From: an uncultured Parvularculaceae bacterium
GTDB taxonomy: Bacteria; Pseudomonadota; Alphaproteobacteria; Caulobacterales; Parvularculaceae
NCBI GenBank assembly: GCA_913055785.1
Contig: CAJXLJ010000024.1
Coordinates: forward strand, 1 to 42,702
DNA: 42,702 bases
Direction: 5' to 3'
Below the pieces are notes generated by a model. It did no database searches. It was given only the letters and a program-made list of their open reading frames with translations, and was not told where the DNA came from. The position numbers and the translations under genes are program-made. How positions within the stretch are numbered: the first letter of the stretch is position 1; each line of letters opens with the position of its first letter. Below, piece by piece: positions 8,115 to 17,405 of this stretch.

Positions 8115-8828
8115 GTGCCTAGCAAAGATATCATCAGCCTGCATGGCGAGACCTTAACGCCCGATCCTCTCGGCGGCCTTTACTGGGCGCGTGAAGAAAC
8201 GCTGATCGTTTCAGACCTGCATTTCGAAAAAGGGTCGAGCTACGCGGCGCGCGGCGTCATGCTGCCGCCCTACGACACGCGCACGACCTTGCGCCGCCTT
8301 GACGTTCTGATGCGGCGATACGCGCCGAAGCGCGTGATCTCCCTTGGCGACGCCTTTCACGACCCGGAAGCAGAAGCCCGTATGGAAACTGCTGACGCGG
8401 ACACGCTCGCCGCTCTGGTCACAGGAGCCCGCTGGCTCTGGATCCTCGGCAATCATGACCCCGCACCGCCGGCGCGTTTCGCGGCGGCGACAGCCTATGA
8501 AGAGCAGATCGGCCCGCTCGTTTTTCGCCATGAGCCGCACGAGGGCGCGGCCCAGGGTGAAATAGCCGGCCACCTTCATCCCTGCGCCCGGGTCGTTAGC
8601 GAGGGCCGCGTGCTTCGCCGGCGCTGCTTCGCCGCGGGCGAGGGCCGGCTGGTGATGCCAGCCATGGGCGCCTATACGGGCGGGCTCAACGTTCTGGACG
8701 GGGCCTTTGCGCCGCTCTTTCGCGAGATCACTGCCTGGGTCATGGGACGGGACGGGGTCTATCCTGTGGGAGAGGACCGCCTTGCGCCTGAGCTCGCCGG
8801 TCGGTCATTCCGCGCCGCACAAGGTTGA
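8115..8828 (+). CDS. pdeM: Ligase-associated DNA damage response endonuclease PdeM
   Basis: A 237-residue calcineurin-like metallophosphoesterase. Metal-binding motifs occur in family order: SDLHFEKG (D34, H36), GDAFHD (D79), GNHDP (N113, H114), RHE (H139) and GHLHP (H153, H155). PdeM proteins are endonucleases linked to the ATP-dependent ligase repair set, and the Lhr-like helicase two genes upstream fits that role. The start is GTG at 8115; no ATG lies nearby in frame and the DII-S-L-H-G-E beginning is typical. The stop codon (8826-8828) lies inside the -35 box of the rpmJ promoter, so transcription of rpmJ can be independent. Confidence 0.9.
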   Translation: MPSKDIISLHGETLTPDPLGGLYWAREETLIVSDLHFEKGSSYAARGVMLPPYDTRTTLRRLDVLMRRYAPKRVISLGDAFHDPEAEARMETADADTLAALVTGARWLWILGNHDPAPPARFAAATAYEEQIGPLVFRHEPHEGAAQGEIAGHLHPCARVVSEGRVLRRRCFAAGEGRLVMPAMGAYTGGLNVLDGAFAPLFREITAWVMGRDGVYPVGEDRLAPELAGRSFRAAQG

Positions 8829-8853
8829 CAGAAGCGCGCGGTTTGACTATTTC
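8825..8853 (+). promoter_or_regulatory. Predicted sigma-70-type promoter for rpmJ
   Basis: TTGACA at 8825-8830 is followed after exactly 17 bases by TATTTC at 8848-8853, close to the housekeeping consensus. Transcription would start around 8860, about 25 bases before the rpmJ ATG. The -35 overlaps the stop codon of pdeM. Confidence 0.7.
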
Positions 8854-8884
8854 CCGCCGCTCACGAACACCGAAGGCAAGAGAG

Positions 8885-9010
8885 ATGAAAGTCCGCAGTT
8901 CCCTTAAGTCGTTGAAAAAACGCCATAAAGATTGCCGCGTAATCCGCCGCAAGGGACGCGTCTATGTGATCAACAAGACGCAGCGGCGCTTCAAGGCCCG
9001 TCAGGGTTAA
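8885..9010 (+). CDS. rpmJ: 50S ribosomal protein bL36
   Basis: A 41-residue, highly basic protein beginning [11 protein letters not shown] and ending RRFKARQG, the alphaproteobacterial form of bL36. The zinc-binding Cys/His ribbon of the classical 37-residue form is absent; only one Cys (in KDCRV) remains, so this is a zinc-independent version. bL36 binds 23S rRNA in the large subunit. The open frame extends upstream to 8825, but the family start and the AGAG just before it identify the ATG at 8885. A good promoter lies just upstream at 8825-8853. Confidence 0.95.
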   Translation: MKVRSSLKSLKKRHKDCRVIRRKGRVYVINKTQRRFKARQG

Positions 9011-9064
9011 CCCTTCCCGACTTCATTCTTGGATTTTAAGGCTTTGCGCGATAGGCTTTTGCGT

Positions 9065-9610
9065 ATGCGAAACCTAATCTGCGCGATTCTTCTGGCCTTT
9101 TGCGCCGCTTTTCCGGCGGCGGCGGACCAGACTGACGCGCGGCTCGACCTCCTGTTTGAGGAGCTGCGCACCGGCGAGGCGGTCCGCGCCGAGGAGAACA
9201 TCGCCCGCATTCTCGACATTTGGGCGGATTCCCAGAGCGACACGGTCGATCTCCTCTATGCGCGGGCTGAGGCGAGTATCGCCGCCGGCGCTGAGGAGCT
9301 TGCTCTGGCCTTGCTGGATCATGTGGTCGGTCTCGCCCCGAGCTTTGCACAGGGCTACGCGCTGAGAGGCGATGTGAGGCTGTCCCTTGGGGATAATGAG
9401 GGCGCCTTTTCGGATTATGAGCGAGCGCTGACGCTGGAGCCGCGCCATTTCGAGGTGCGGAAAACAATCGCCGGCATGTACCACGCATCGAAAGATCTCG
9501 CCGCGGCTTACGAGATGTATCAGAAGGTTCTGGAATGGAACCCGCATGATGATGATGTCCGCCGCCGCGCCCGCGCGTTGCGGCGCGACCTCGACGGTCA
9601 AGAGATTTAA
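9065..9610 (+). CDS. Exported tetratricopeptide repeat protein
   Basis: A 181-residue protein with a signal peptide (MRNLICAILLAFCAAFPAAA, cleavage after AAA) followed by three or more TPR-like units between residues 50 and 175. Recognisable repeats include YALRGDVRLSLGDNEGAFSD and the ALTLEP / VLEWNP helix ends spaced 34 residues apart. TPRs mediate protein contacts; the partner is not evident. A TTG start at 9029 would add 12 residues ahead of the signal peptide and is less likely. It follows rpmJ by 54 bases and precedes gapR by 114 bases. Confidence 0.85.
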   Translation: MRNLICAILLAFCAAFPAAADQTDARLDLLFEELRTGEAVRAEENIARILDIWADSQSDTVDLLYARAEASIAAGAEELALALLDHVVGLAPSFAQGYALRGDVRLSLGDNEGAFSDYERALTLEPRHFEVRKTIAGMYHASKDLAAAYEMYQKVLEWNPHDDDVRRRARALRRDLDGQEI

Positions 9611-9724
9611 TTTTCCCCATTCGTTCTTTTGAAGCTTGCGCGAATGCGCGGCTCATTTTTATCTCTATCGTTCCTGCGGCGGCGATATTCCTCCGCACCC
9701 TGATGATTAACAAGGAGCGTACAC

Positions 9725-9991
9725 GTGGCGGACGGATCGGCGAATGTGGAAGGCGCAACAACCATCGCGGCGGATCGTCTGCGGTCCTTTATTGAACGGG
9801 TCGAGCGCCTCGAGGAAGAAAAGGCGACCATCATGAACGACGTCAAGGAAGTCTACGCCGAGGCCAAGGGCGAGGGCTATGACGTCAAGACGCTGCGCCA
9901 GGTTGTGAAAATCAGGAAGATGGATCGCGCCGACCGGCAGGAGCAGGAAGCGTTGCTTGACCTTTACCTCTCTGCGATCGGCGAAGCCTGA
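9725..9991 (+). CDS. gapR: GapR-type nucleoid-associated protein (DUF2312)
   Basis: An 88-residue protein with the conserved DUF2312 core: [20 protein letters not shown], then [12 protein letters not shown] and a basic stretch [16 protein letters not shown]. In Caulobacter GapR binds overtwisted AT-rich DNA ahead of polymerases and replication forks, acts as a coiled-coil tetramer clamp and assists topoisomerases; it is essential or important for replication and cell cycle. The GTG start at 9725 is supported by AAGGAG spaced about 7-8 bases upstream and by the usual MAD beginning. It converges with the PHA-system gene, with 3 bases between the stops. Confidence 0.95.
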   Translation: MADGSANVEGATTIAADRLRSFIERVERLEEEKATIMNDVKEVYAEAKGEGYDVKTLRQVVKIRKMDRADRQEQEALLDLYLSAIGEA

Positions 9992-9994
9992 CGG

Positions 9995-10312
9995 CTATTT
10001 CTTTTCCAGTAAAAGCCGGCCTTCCTTTTCGACCTTGCCGGTTATCGTTTCGGCGATGCTCGCCAGCAGGTTGGGCAGCACGCATTCGATGCGCACATGC
10101 TGCGGGAAGACGTCAATGCGCCCGGTGATGTGCTGGCCAAGCCCGCGCGCTTCGAATGTCAGCGTATCCTCGCTGATCCATTCTTCTGAGAACTTGAACA
10201 TCAGTCCGCCGGTCAGCTGACGTTTGATCTTGTCGAAACCTTCACGCAGCCGCCCGCGGGCTTCCTCCATGGAGAGGTCATGCGAGATCGTGACGGTGAC
10301 GGGCCGCGACAT
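9995..10312 (-). CDS. Polyhydroxyalkanoic acid system family protein (PHA_gran_rgn-like)
   Basis: A 105-residue soluble protein starting MSRPVTVTISHDLSMEEAR, with the shape of the PF09650 family: an alpha helix (EEARGRLREGFDKIK) followed by alternating beta strands (FKFSEEW, TLTFEARGLGQHITGRI, VRIECVLP). Members are often annotated as PHA-system proteins, but the biochemical role is poorly known. AGGAG lies just upstream of the ATG at 10310-10312; the longer frame to 10369 has no support. No PHA synthase or phasin is nearby, so a role in granules is not supported by context. Confidence 0.8.
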   Translation of the reverse strand: MSRPVTVTISHDLSMEEARGRLREGFDKIKRQLTGGLMFKFSEEWISEDTLTFEARGLGQHITGRIDVFPQHVRIECVLPNLLASIAETITGKVEKEGRLLLEKK

Positions 10313-10444
10313 GGCGAACTCCTGAACAGCTTTGCCCGGACATGGGGGCTTGGCTGGAAATTTCAACAAAGCGCTCGCTTGAAACTATGGCTTCTTCCCG
10401 CATTTTGCCTGTAAAATGAAGCGGCAGGCGCTCTGGAGATGATT

Positions 10445-11194
10445 ATGAAGCCGCTGATCTGGCTAGTCTCGCTGGCGGCCGTCGGACTTGCGCTGACGAT
10501 CGGGCTTGCCGGGCCGGGCGTGCGTTTCGGCTGGTGGGAATATCCGACCGGCCTCAGCATTCTGCGTGAGGCCGCCCTGCCGACATTGATCGCCGCAGTC
10601 GTCAGTTTTGGCGGATTTGTTCTTGCACTCTTTAAGGCGCGCGGCTTGGCGCCGATTGCGCTCATCGCCGCCGTATTTGCGGGCCTGGCCGCGTCCGCGC
10701 CGGTTCGCATGAATCAGCTCGTCGCCGCCAATCCGGTCATTCACGACATTACGACGGACTTTACTGATCCGCCGCAGATCGTCGCCGGGGCGCTTTACGA
10801 GCGCGCCAATCCGCCCGAGTACAACGCTGATGAGGAAACGCCCCGGTCTGACCTTCCTCTTGCGGCGGCGCAGAGGCAGGCGTTTCCTGATATCGTACCC
10901 ATGACCATGCGGATGTCCGTCGAAGAGGCGGCCAGTCAATCGCGGCGGATCATAAGCTCGATGGGCATGAAAGTTCTCAAAGACGAAGCAACGGAAGACG
11001 GCTGGCGGATTGAAGCGACCGATACCACCTTGTGGTTCGGCTTCGTTGACGATTTCGTTGTCCGCATCCGTGCGGAATCGGACGGCGCGCGTATCGATCT
11101 GCGCTCGAAGTCGCGTGTCGGAAAATCGGATCTCGGTGAAAATGCGCGCCGTATCCGCAAATTCATAAAAAAGATGGAAGCGGCGTCCGCCTAG
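10445..11194 (+). CDS. DUF1499 domain membrane protein
   Basis: A 249-residue protein with three N-terminal hydrophobic segments (about residues 4-22, 40-62 and 68-85) followed by a soluble DUF1499 domain from about 95 to 245. The domain shows the expected order: NPVIHDITTDFTDPP, then a strand-rich C-terminal half (WRIEATDTTLWFGFVDDFVV, DLRSKSRVGKSDLGENARRI) similar to DUF1499 proteins. Function is not established. ATG at 10445 has GGAG six bases upstream; the ATG at 10439 directly abuts the GGAG. It converges with purN, with overlapping ends (11191-11194). Confidence 0.85.
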   Translation: MKPLIWLVSLAAVGLALTIGLAGPGVRFGWWEYPTGLSILREAALPTLIAAVVSFGGFVLALFKARGLAPIALIAAVFAGLAASAPVRMNQLVAANPVIHDITTDFTDPPQIVAGALYERANPPEYNADEETPRSDLPLAAAQRQAFPDIVPMTMRMSVEEAASQSRRIISSMGMKVLKDEATEDGWRIEATDTTLWFGFVDDFVVRIRAESDGARIDLRSKSRVGKSDLGENARRIRKFIKKMEAASA

Positions 11195-11844
11195 TCGGAA
11201 TCCGGCGGATTTTGCAAGACGCCGGAAGCGGTAACCGACGAATCGTATTGAACGACGGCGCCGGAGACGCGCGCCTTCTTTTCAACCAGCAATCTTATAC
11301 AGGCGGGATAGAGCCTGTGTTCTTCCTCAAGAATGCGCGCCGCCAGCGTTTCCGCTGTATCGCCGGGCAGGACCGGCACGGCGGCCTGGCCGATGATCGG
11401 GCCGGAGTCGACTTCAGCGGACACGAAATGCACCGTGCAGCCGGCGATCTTGATGCCGGCGTCGATCATTCGCTCATGAACATGCAGCCCCCGAAACGAA
11501 GGCAGCAGGGAAGGGTGAATATTGATCAGACGGTCGCGCCACTTCCTGACGAAGTCCGGCGTCAGTAGGCGCATGAAGCCGGCAAGCGCCACGAACTCGA
11601 TATTGGCGAGGCGTAAGGTTTCGTCGAGCGCCGTGTCGAAATCTTCGCGGGTCTTGAAATCCTTGTGATCGATCACCTTGTGCGGGATGCCGGCCTTGGC
11701 GGCGCGTTCGAGGCCTTGCGCTTTCGGGCGGTTGGAAATTACGAGCGCGATTTCCGCCGGGAAAGACGGCGACGCCATTGCGTCTATCAAAGACTGAAGA
11801 TTGGAGCCCCTTCCGGAGATCAGTACTGCGAGTTTCGCCGTCAC
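11191..11844 (-). CDS. purN: Phosphoribosylglycinamide formyltransferase
   Basis: A 217-residue enzyme that transfers the formyl group from 10-formyl-THF to GAR, the third step of de novo purine synthesis. Phosphate-binding ISGRGSNLQ is near residue 9-17, the catalytic N-I-H-P-S-L-L-P motif is near residues 104-111, and the catalytic Asp is in VDSGPII. The start is a GTG at 11842-11844 that overlaps the purM TGA (GTGA), indicating translational coupling; the frame extending to 11880 lies within purM. Confidence 0.95.
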   Translation of the reverse strand: MTAKLAVLISGRGSNLQSLIDAMASPSFPAEIALVISNRPKAQGLERAAKAGIPHKVIDHKDFKTREDFDTALDETLRLANIEFVALAGFMRLLTPDFVRKWRDRLINIHPSLLPSFRGLHVHERMIDAGIKIAGCTVHFVSAEVDSGPIIGQAAVPVLPGDTAETLAARILEEEHRLYPACIRLLVEKKARVSGAVVQYDSSVTASGVLQNPPDSD

Positions 11845-12854
11845 GAGGATCGACGCTCCGCAATGTCGCCGATAACGCACGCGTCTTCACCGGCGGTTTT
11901 GAGGGCGGCCAGAGTCTTGTCGACGGCGCCCGCCCGGCAGATGAGGACGCCGCCGACGCCGCAATTGAAGGTGCGGCGCATATCGGTTTCGTTGAGTCCG
12001 CCGGCGTCCTTCAACCATTGAAAGAGCGGCGGCAGGGCGATCGCCGCATCATCGTAACGGGGCGTCAGGTTATCGCTGAGGACGCGCGGGGTGTTTTCCG
12101 TTAGTCCGCCGCCGGTGATATGGGCGAACGCGCGGATATCTTCGTCGGCCAGCAGCGGCAAGACGGATTTGACGTAAATCCGGGTGGGTGAGAGGAGGGC
12201 GTCGCCCAGCATCCGGCCGGCGTCGAAAGGCGCAGGGGCCATGAGGTCGGCCTTGGTCTGCTCGACGATACTCCGGATCAGGGAGTAGCCGTTGGAATGG
12301 GCGCCCGAGGAGGCGAGGCCGATCATGACGTCGCCAGCGGCGACAGACCGGGGGAGAATGTTTTTTCGCTCCACGGCGCCCACGGAAAACCCGGCGAGAT
12401 CGTATTCCCCGGCGGCGTACATGCCGGGCATTTCCGCGGTTTCTCCGCCGACTAGCGCGCAACCTGCCTGACGGCAGCCGTCCGCTATCCCGGCGACGAC
12501 GCTGGCCGCCGTTCCCTCGTCGAGCCTGCCGGTTGCGAAATAATCGAGAAAAAACAGAGGCTCAGCGCCCTGCGCCAAGATGTCGTTGACGCACATGGCG
12601 ACAAGATCGACGCCAATCGTGTCATGCTTGCCGAGGGCGAAGGCGAGTTTCAGCTTGGTGCCGACCCCGTCGGTGCCCGAGACGAGTATGGGGTCGTTGA
12701 AGCCCGCCGCCTTGAGGTCGAAAAGGCCGCCAAAACCGCCCAATGCGGCGTCCGCGCCGGCGCGGGCCGTGGCCTTCGCCAGGGGGCCGATGGCGCTCAC
12801 AAGGCGCTCTCCGGCGTCGATATCGACCCCGGCCTTTTTATATGCGTCGCTCAT
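11841..12854 (-). CDS. purM: Phosphoribosylformylglycinamidine cyclo-ligase (AIR synthetase)
   Basis: A 337-residue ATP-dependent enzyme that closes the imidazole ring of FGAM to give AIR in purine biosynthesis. Typical motifs are AGVDIDAG at the N-terminus, [12 protein letters not shown] near residue 60, the [19 protein letters not shown] block near 85-105, [11 protein letters not shown] near 136-146 and [10 protein letters not shown] near 240. Length is normal for the family. AGGAGG lies upstream of the ATG. It is the first gene of the purM-purN pair and is divergent from the DUF2066 gene across 162 bases. Confidence 0.97.
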   Translation of the reverse strand: MSDAYKKAGVDIDAGERLVSAIGPLAKATARAGADAALGGFGGLFDLKAAGFNDPILVSGTDGVGTKLKLAFALGKHDTIGVDLVAMCVNDILAQGAEPLFFLDYFATGRLDEGTAASVVAGIADGCRQAGCALVGGETAEMPGMYAAGEYDLAGFSVGAVERKNILPRSVAAGDVMIGLASSGAHSNGYSLIRSIVEQTKADLMAPAPFDAGRMLGDALLSPTRIYVKSVLPLLADEDIRAFAHITGGGLTENTPRVLSDNLTPRYDDAAIALPPLFQWLKDAGGLNETDMRRTFNCGVGGVLICRAGAVDKTLAALKTAGEDACVIGDIAERRSS

Positions 12855-13016
12855 GGCGCCCTCCTAGCCGCTGCCGGGCCCGCCGTGCAACTGCCCAGGG
12901 CGCAACTAAATGCTTTAACAATTAGGAAATAGGGTCGTTTCATGAAGCCGGCGCGGCTATAAGGGCTGCGCTGGGACTGGTTTTCAACGGCGCGCATTTT
13001 AGGACGGATTTGGATC

Positions 13017-14393
13017 ATGAAACGACTGACGGCGGCTTTGGTATTCGCAGCAATCTCGATCGCAGCGGCGTTCAGCCCTGCGCTGGCGATCGGGGATGAC
13101 GTATTCGTGGTGCCCCGTGTGACCGTCCAGGCCCAGGCGGGCAGCGCCACAGCCGCTAAAGCGGCGGCGCAACGGATCGGCCGGCGCAAGGCGATGGATA
13201 TCCTTCTGCGCCGCCTCACCATGGAAGAGGACTGGACATACCTGCCGACCCTGGCGGCCGGCGAGCCGGCGGAAGCCTTTCAGGCGTTCGATCGCGGCGT
13301 TATCGAACTTACCGACCGCGATCTCGAACTCCTTGAGTCCGGTTTCGAGGTTTATAACGAAAAAAGCTCCCCGACGACCTACCGCGCTTTCATCACCTAC
13401 CGGTTCAAACCGGAAGCGGTGCGCCGTCTGCTGAAGGATGCGCGCATTCCCTACAGTGAAGCGCAAACACGCACGGCTCTTGTTTTGCCGGTCCTGCAAA
13501 CCAGTAACGGGACATATCTCTGGGAAGAAAACAATCCGTGGATGGCAGCATGGAAAGCGCGCCCATACGACAACGAACTGACGCCCATGGCGCCCCCGCT
13601 CGGCGATCTTGAAGATGCAGCGACGATCAGCGCGCGGACAGCGCTTGCGCTCGATCAGACGGCGCTTGAAAACATGGCGTATAGGTATTCAGTCAGCCAG
13701 GTGATTGTCGCGCATGCCGTGTTGCAGCAGGTTGACGGCGAGGATCGTTTGCGCGTGCGGTTAATCAACGGTTTCCGCGAGTCCGCCTCGCTCAACTCAA
13801 TAGAAGAGCTTTCGACTTATGGCGGCGAGCCCAGCGCAGACTATGCACAGGGCCCCGAGACCAATGAGTTCCTGCCTGCGAAAGTCGGCGACATTCTCGC
13901 CGAGGAATGGTTCAGCCAGCCCTCGGGAAATTTCCCAAGTCTTGCGGAGCAATCGATTGATGTCTCGATCGCCAAATATGCAAAGCCTTGGAAGGAAAAA
14001 ACGCTGATCGACCACTCTTCGCTCGCGCTACTGACGGTCAGCGCTCATTATCGCTCGCTATCCGAATGGACGCAGATCCGTTCGGCGCTGCTTTCCACGC
14101 CGCTGATCGGATCCGTACAGGTGCGTTCGCTCTCCCGTATGGGGTCGGAAATGCTGATCCAGGCCTATGGCGACCCGACCAAGCTGACAGTCGCCATGGA
14201 GGCGCAAGGATTGGTGCTCTGGTCTGAGGACGGCGATCACTGGCTGATTGCAACGCCGGCGACGGCTCAGACTGTGCGCGGCAATGATCGCCGCCGCCGC
14301 CGTTTCGGCGAAGACGATACGAACGAGCCTGATTTTTTTCCGGCCTCGATCGACGCTTCGGACCGGTCGGTGACGATCGAGGCGCCCAACTGA
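13017..14393 (+). CDS. DUF2066 domain protein, exported
   Basis: A 458-residue protein with a signal peptide (residues 1-24, ending PALA) and a DUF2066 domain. The start of the mature part has VVPRVTVQAQAGSATAAKAAAQRIGRRKAMDILLRRLT in two overlapping conserved blocks, typical of the family, followed by YRFKPEAVRRLL near residue 135. The function is unknown; the protein should be periplasmic or envelope-associated. The last 60 residues are basic then acidic (RRRRFGEDDTNEPD) and likely disordered. It precedes hdaA by 37 bases and sits in the alphaproteobacterial purM / DUF2066 / hdaA / ppk arrangement. Confidence 0.85.
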   Translation: MKRLTAALVFAAISIAAAFSPALAIGDDVFVVPRVTVQAQAGSATAAKAAAQRIGRRKAMDILLRRLTMEEDWTYLPTLAAGEPAEAFQAFDRGVIELTDRDLELLESGFEVYNEKSSPTTYRAFITYRFKPEAVRRLLKDARIPYSEAQTRTALVLPVLQTSNGTYLWEENNPWMAAWKARPYDNELTPMAPPLGDLEDAATISARTALALDQTALENMAYRYSVSQVIVAHAVLQQVDGEDRLRVRLINGFRESASLNSIEELSTYGGEPSADYAQGPETNEFLPAKVGDILAEEWFSQPSGNFPSLAEQSIDVSIAKYAKPWKEKTLIDHSSLALLTVSAHYRSLSEWTQIRSALLSTPLIGSVQVRSLSRMGSEMLIQAYGDPTKLTVAMEAQGLVLWSEDGDHWLIATPATAQTVRGNDRRRRRFGEDDTNEPDFFPASIDASDRSVTIEAPN

Positions 14394-14430
14394 CGGCTGG
14401 CGGCGAAGCTGGCACGAGGCGGGCGACGAT

Positions 14431-15123
14431 ATGAACACCTCGCGCAATCCCGATATAACGGCGGATCAGTTAATCCTGACTCTGCCGGAAAATCCTCCGC
14501 AATATGGCCGGGAAACCTTCCTTATTGCGCCGTCGAATGAAGCGGCGTGCCGAACCGCCGAGGCGTGGCGAAATTCCGGCGAGCCGTTCCTGATCATTTG
14601 CGGTCCGGAAGGGTCGGGCAAGACGCATCTCGCTCACATCGTCGTTGAAAATAAGGAAGCGTTTTTTGACTGGCGCGATCAGTCGGCGGCTGAGGGCCCG
14701 GCAGTCCTCGTGTTTGACAATTTGCCGCCGAACAGCGCGAAGGAGTTCTTGCGTATCATTGAAGATCTGGGGGATTCAGGACGACGGCTCGTCATGGTCG
14801 GCTCCGGTCATCCGAGCGAATGGGCTCAAGACTTCAAGGATCTGCGTACGCGTCTTGAAGCGATGCCGCGCGCCAGTCTTGGCGAGCCGGACGAAAGCCT
14901 TATTCGCGCTGTGCTTTCGAAAGATTTCAGCGACCGCCAGCTCAGCGTGCCGCAGACCGTTATTGACTATGTCGCGCCGCGCTTGCCGCGTACATTCGCG
15001 GCCGCGCATGCATTCGCCTCGGCAGCCGACCGCCTGTCGCTCGGCTTGAAGAAAAAAATCTCCATAGGGCTGGCGCAGCAAGCGTTGACGGCTCTTTTTG
15101 AAACCGACGCGGGAAGCGAATAG
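14431..15123 (+). CDS. hdaA: DnaA regulatory inactivator HdaA-like AAA+ protein
   Basis: A 230-residue DnaA-related AAA+ protein without the DnaA DNA-binding domain. An N-terminal beta-clamp-binding type motif QLILTL occurs at residues 13-18, in the position of the Hda clamp motif. Walker A GPEGSGKTH is near residues 54-62 and Walker B VLVFDNL near 91-97. Hda/HdaA proteins, loaded on the sliding clamp, stimulate ATP hydrolysis by DnaA after initiation and so prevent re-replication. It lies 29 bases upstream of ppk1, as known for Caulobacter-type genomes. Length agrees with HdaA. Confidence 0.9.
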   Translation: MNTSRNPDITADQLILTLPENPPQYGRETFLIAPSNEAACRTAEAWRNSGEPFLIICGPEGSGKTHLAHIVVENKEAFFDWRDQSAAEGPAVLVFDNLPPNSAKEFLRIIEDLGDSGRRLVMVGSGHPSEWAQDFKDLRTRLEAMPRASLGEPDESLIRAVLSKDFSDRQLSVPQTVIDYVAPRLPRTFAAAHAFASAADRLSLGLKKKISIGLAQQALTALFETDAGSE

Positions 15124-15152
15124 AATGAACCCTACCGACAAGGGAGACATCC

Positions 15153-17348
15153 ATGCCCGGCGCCGATGACGGAACACTGCAAAGCGGGATGACCGCCGAA
15201 GCTGTCTCGCAGCAAATCAATGCGAATGCGCCGAGCCGGTTTATCAACCGCGAACTGTCCTGGCTCGCTTTCAATACGCGCGTGCTCGAAGAAGCGTCCA
15301 ATGAGCGCCACCCTTTGCTTGAGCGGCTTCGTTTTCTTTCGATCTCGGCCAGCAATCTCGACGAGTTTTTCATGGTGCGCGTGGCGGGCCTGCGTGGACA
15401 AGTGCGCGAGGGCGTGTCGGCTGTCAGTCAGGAAGGCATGACGCCGCAGGAGCAGCTGACCCTCATCAATGAACGCGCGCTCGCCCTGATGGAGGAACAG
15501 CAGCGTTGCTGGCGGGAACTGAAGCCGATGATAAACGCCGCTGGCGTCGTCATCACCGATGCGAGCGAATTGACAGATCCGGATACGGACTGGCTGCGTC
15601 AGGAATTTGAAACAAACATCTTCCCGATCCTGACGCCGCTCGCCCTCGACCCTGCGCATCCATTTCCTTTCGTGCCTAATCTCGGCTTTGTTCTGTGTTT
15701 TGAACTGAAGCGTCCTGACGGCCGCATCCTGCAAGCGCTGTTGCCTGTCCCGGGTAAGGTTTCACGGTTCATCCGGCTGCCAGACGCGCCTTCCCCGGAC
15801 GGCGCGAGGCCGCCGATCCGGTACATTTCTCTGGAACAGACAATTGTAAAATTCATCGGCTATGTGTTTCCGGGCTTCGAGATTCTTGAACACGGCGCGT
15901 TTCGGGTCTTGCGCGACTCCGACGTTGAAATCGAGGAAGAAGCCGAAGATCTGGTGAGGGTCTTCGAGACAATGCTGAAGCGCCGCCGCCGCGGGGATGT
16001 CATTCGCGTCAAGATCGACGCCAGGACGCCCGATCATTTGCGGGCGATGGTTCGCGAACGTCTGCAGGCGCTGCCGCAGGACGTCGTTTATGTGGATGGA
16101 ATTCTCGGCCTTGCCCAGATCGATCAGCTGATCCCGTCCGATCGGCCCGATATTCTGTTTGAGCCGTTCGAGCCGCGGTTTCCGGAGCGGATCCGCGAAC
16201 ATGGCGGCAACTGTTTTTCGGCGATCCGGGCCAAGGATATTCTTGTTCACCACCCTTATGAGTCGTTCGACGTCGTCGTGCAGTTTCTGAAGCAGGCCGC
16301 GGCGGACCCGAAAGTCGTCGCCGTCAAGCAGACTCTCTACCGGACGTCGAAACAATCGCCGATCGTTGAAGCGCTGATTGAGGCTGCCGAGGCGGGCAAG
16401 AACGTGACGGCGCTTGTCGAGCTCAAGGCCCGGTTCGATGAAGAGGCGAACATTCGGTGGGCGAGGGCGCTCGAACGCGCAGGCGTCAACGTCGTCTATG
16501 GGTTCTTGGAGTATAAAACCCATGCGAAACTTTCGCTTGTCGTGCGTCAGGAGCCTGACGGCGCGCGCACATACACGCATGTCGGCACCGGCAACTATCA
16601 CCCGATCACAGCGAAGATCTATACGGACCTGTCGCTCTTCACTTGCGATCCGGCGATCGGCAGGGATGCAGCGAAAGTCTTCAACTACATCACCGGTTAC
16701 GCAGCGCCGTCGGCGTTCGAGAAATTCGCCGTAGCGCCGCTCACTGGGCGCTCGCATATCGTAAAAATGATTGACCGCGAGATCAAAAACGCCGGCAAGG
16801 GCAAGAACGCGGCGATCTGGGCGAAGATGAATGCGCTGGTCGACGGGGAGATGATCGACAAGCTCTATGAAGCGTCGCAGGCTGGCGTGCAGATCGAGCT
16901 GGTCGTGCGCGGCATTTGCTGTCTGCGGCCGGGCGTACCGGGCCTGTCGGAAAATATCCGCGTCAAGAGCATCGTCGGACGGTTCCTCGAGCATGCGCGG
17001 ATCTACTGTTTCGGCGCCGGCGATTCGCTGCCGAATCCCGACGCGAAAATCTATGTTGCGTCGGCTGATCTGATGCCGCGCAACCTGAACCGCCGCGTCG
17101 AGATCTTCTGTCCCGTCGAGAATCCGACCGTGCACCGGCAAATTCTGGATTACATCATGGTCGCCAATCTCAACGATGAGGCGCAGAGCTGGAAACTCCT
17201 CCCGGACGGCCGCTATTCGCGCCTTGAAAGCGATACGCCCGGCGAGGCCTTTAATGTTCACACTTACATGATGACCAATCCGAGTCTTTCAGGACGCGGA
17301 GCGGCCATCAAATATGCGGCGCCGAAAGAACTCAAACGGCGGAAATAA
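15153..17348 (+). CDS. ppk1: Polyphosphate kinase 1
   Basis: A 731-residue enzyme that polymerises the gamma phosphate of ATP into polyphosphate. The N-terminal region has the conserved [17 protein letters not shown], and the phospholipase-D-like catalytic part has H476 (in [10 protein letters not shown], the autophosphorylated His region) and H614 (in [10 protein letters not shown]), matching the two essential histidines of E. coli PPK1. VKQTLYRTS and [15 protein letters not shown], also typical, are near residues 390 and 420. AAGGGAG precedes the ATG. ppx follows 57 bases later, forming a polyphosphate synthesis and degradation pair. Confidence 0.97.
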   Translation: MPGADDGTLQSGMTAEAVSQQINANAPSRFINRELSWLAFNTRVLEEASNERHPLLERLRFLSISASNLDEFFMVRVAGLRGQVREGVSAVSQEGMTPQEQLTLINERALALMEEQQRCWRELKPMINAAGVVITDASELTDPDTDWLRQEFETNIFPILTPLALDPAHPFPFVPNLGFVLCFELKRPDGRILQALLPVPGKVSRFIRLPDAPSPDGARPPIRYISLEQTIVKFIGYVFPGFEILEHGAFRVLRDSDVEIEEEAEDLVRVFETMLKRRRRGDVIRVKIDARTPDHLRAMVRERLQALPQDVVYVDGILGLAQIDQLIPSDRPDILFEPFEPRFPERIREHGGNCFSAIRAKDILVHHPYESFDVVVQFLKQAAADPKVVAVKQTLYRTSKQSPIVEALIEAAEAGKNVTALVELKARFDEEANIRWARALERAGVNVVYGFLEYKTHAKLSLVVRQEPDGARTYTHVGTGNYHPITAKIYTDLSLFTCDPAIGRDAAKVFNYITGYAAPSAFEKFAVAPLTGRSHIVKMIDREIKNAGKGKNAAIWAKMNALVDGEMIDKLYEASQAGVQIELVVRGICCLRPGVPGLSENIRVKSIVGRFLEHARIYCFGAGDSLPNPDAKIYVASADLMPRNLNRRVEIFCPVENPTVHRQILDYIMVANLNDEAQSWKLLPDGRYSRLESDTPGEAFNVHTYMMTNPSLSGRGAAIKYAAPKELKRRK

Positions 17349-17405
17349 TGCGGCTTTGCGCGCGAATCGCCGAAAGCTGCCCCAATCGGGTCAGGTTGCA
17401 GTTCG

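Noticed and set aside
15762-17261. 499-residue minus-strand frame inside ppk1
   Set aside because: Antisense shadow of a fully conserved ppk1; no recognisable motif or ribosome binding site.
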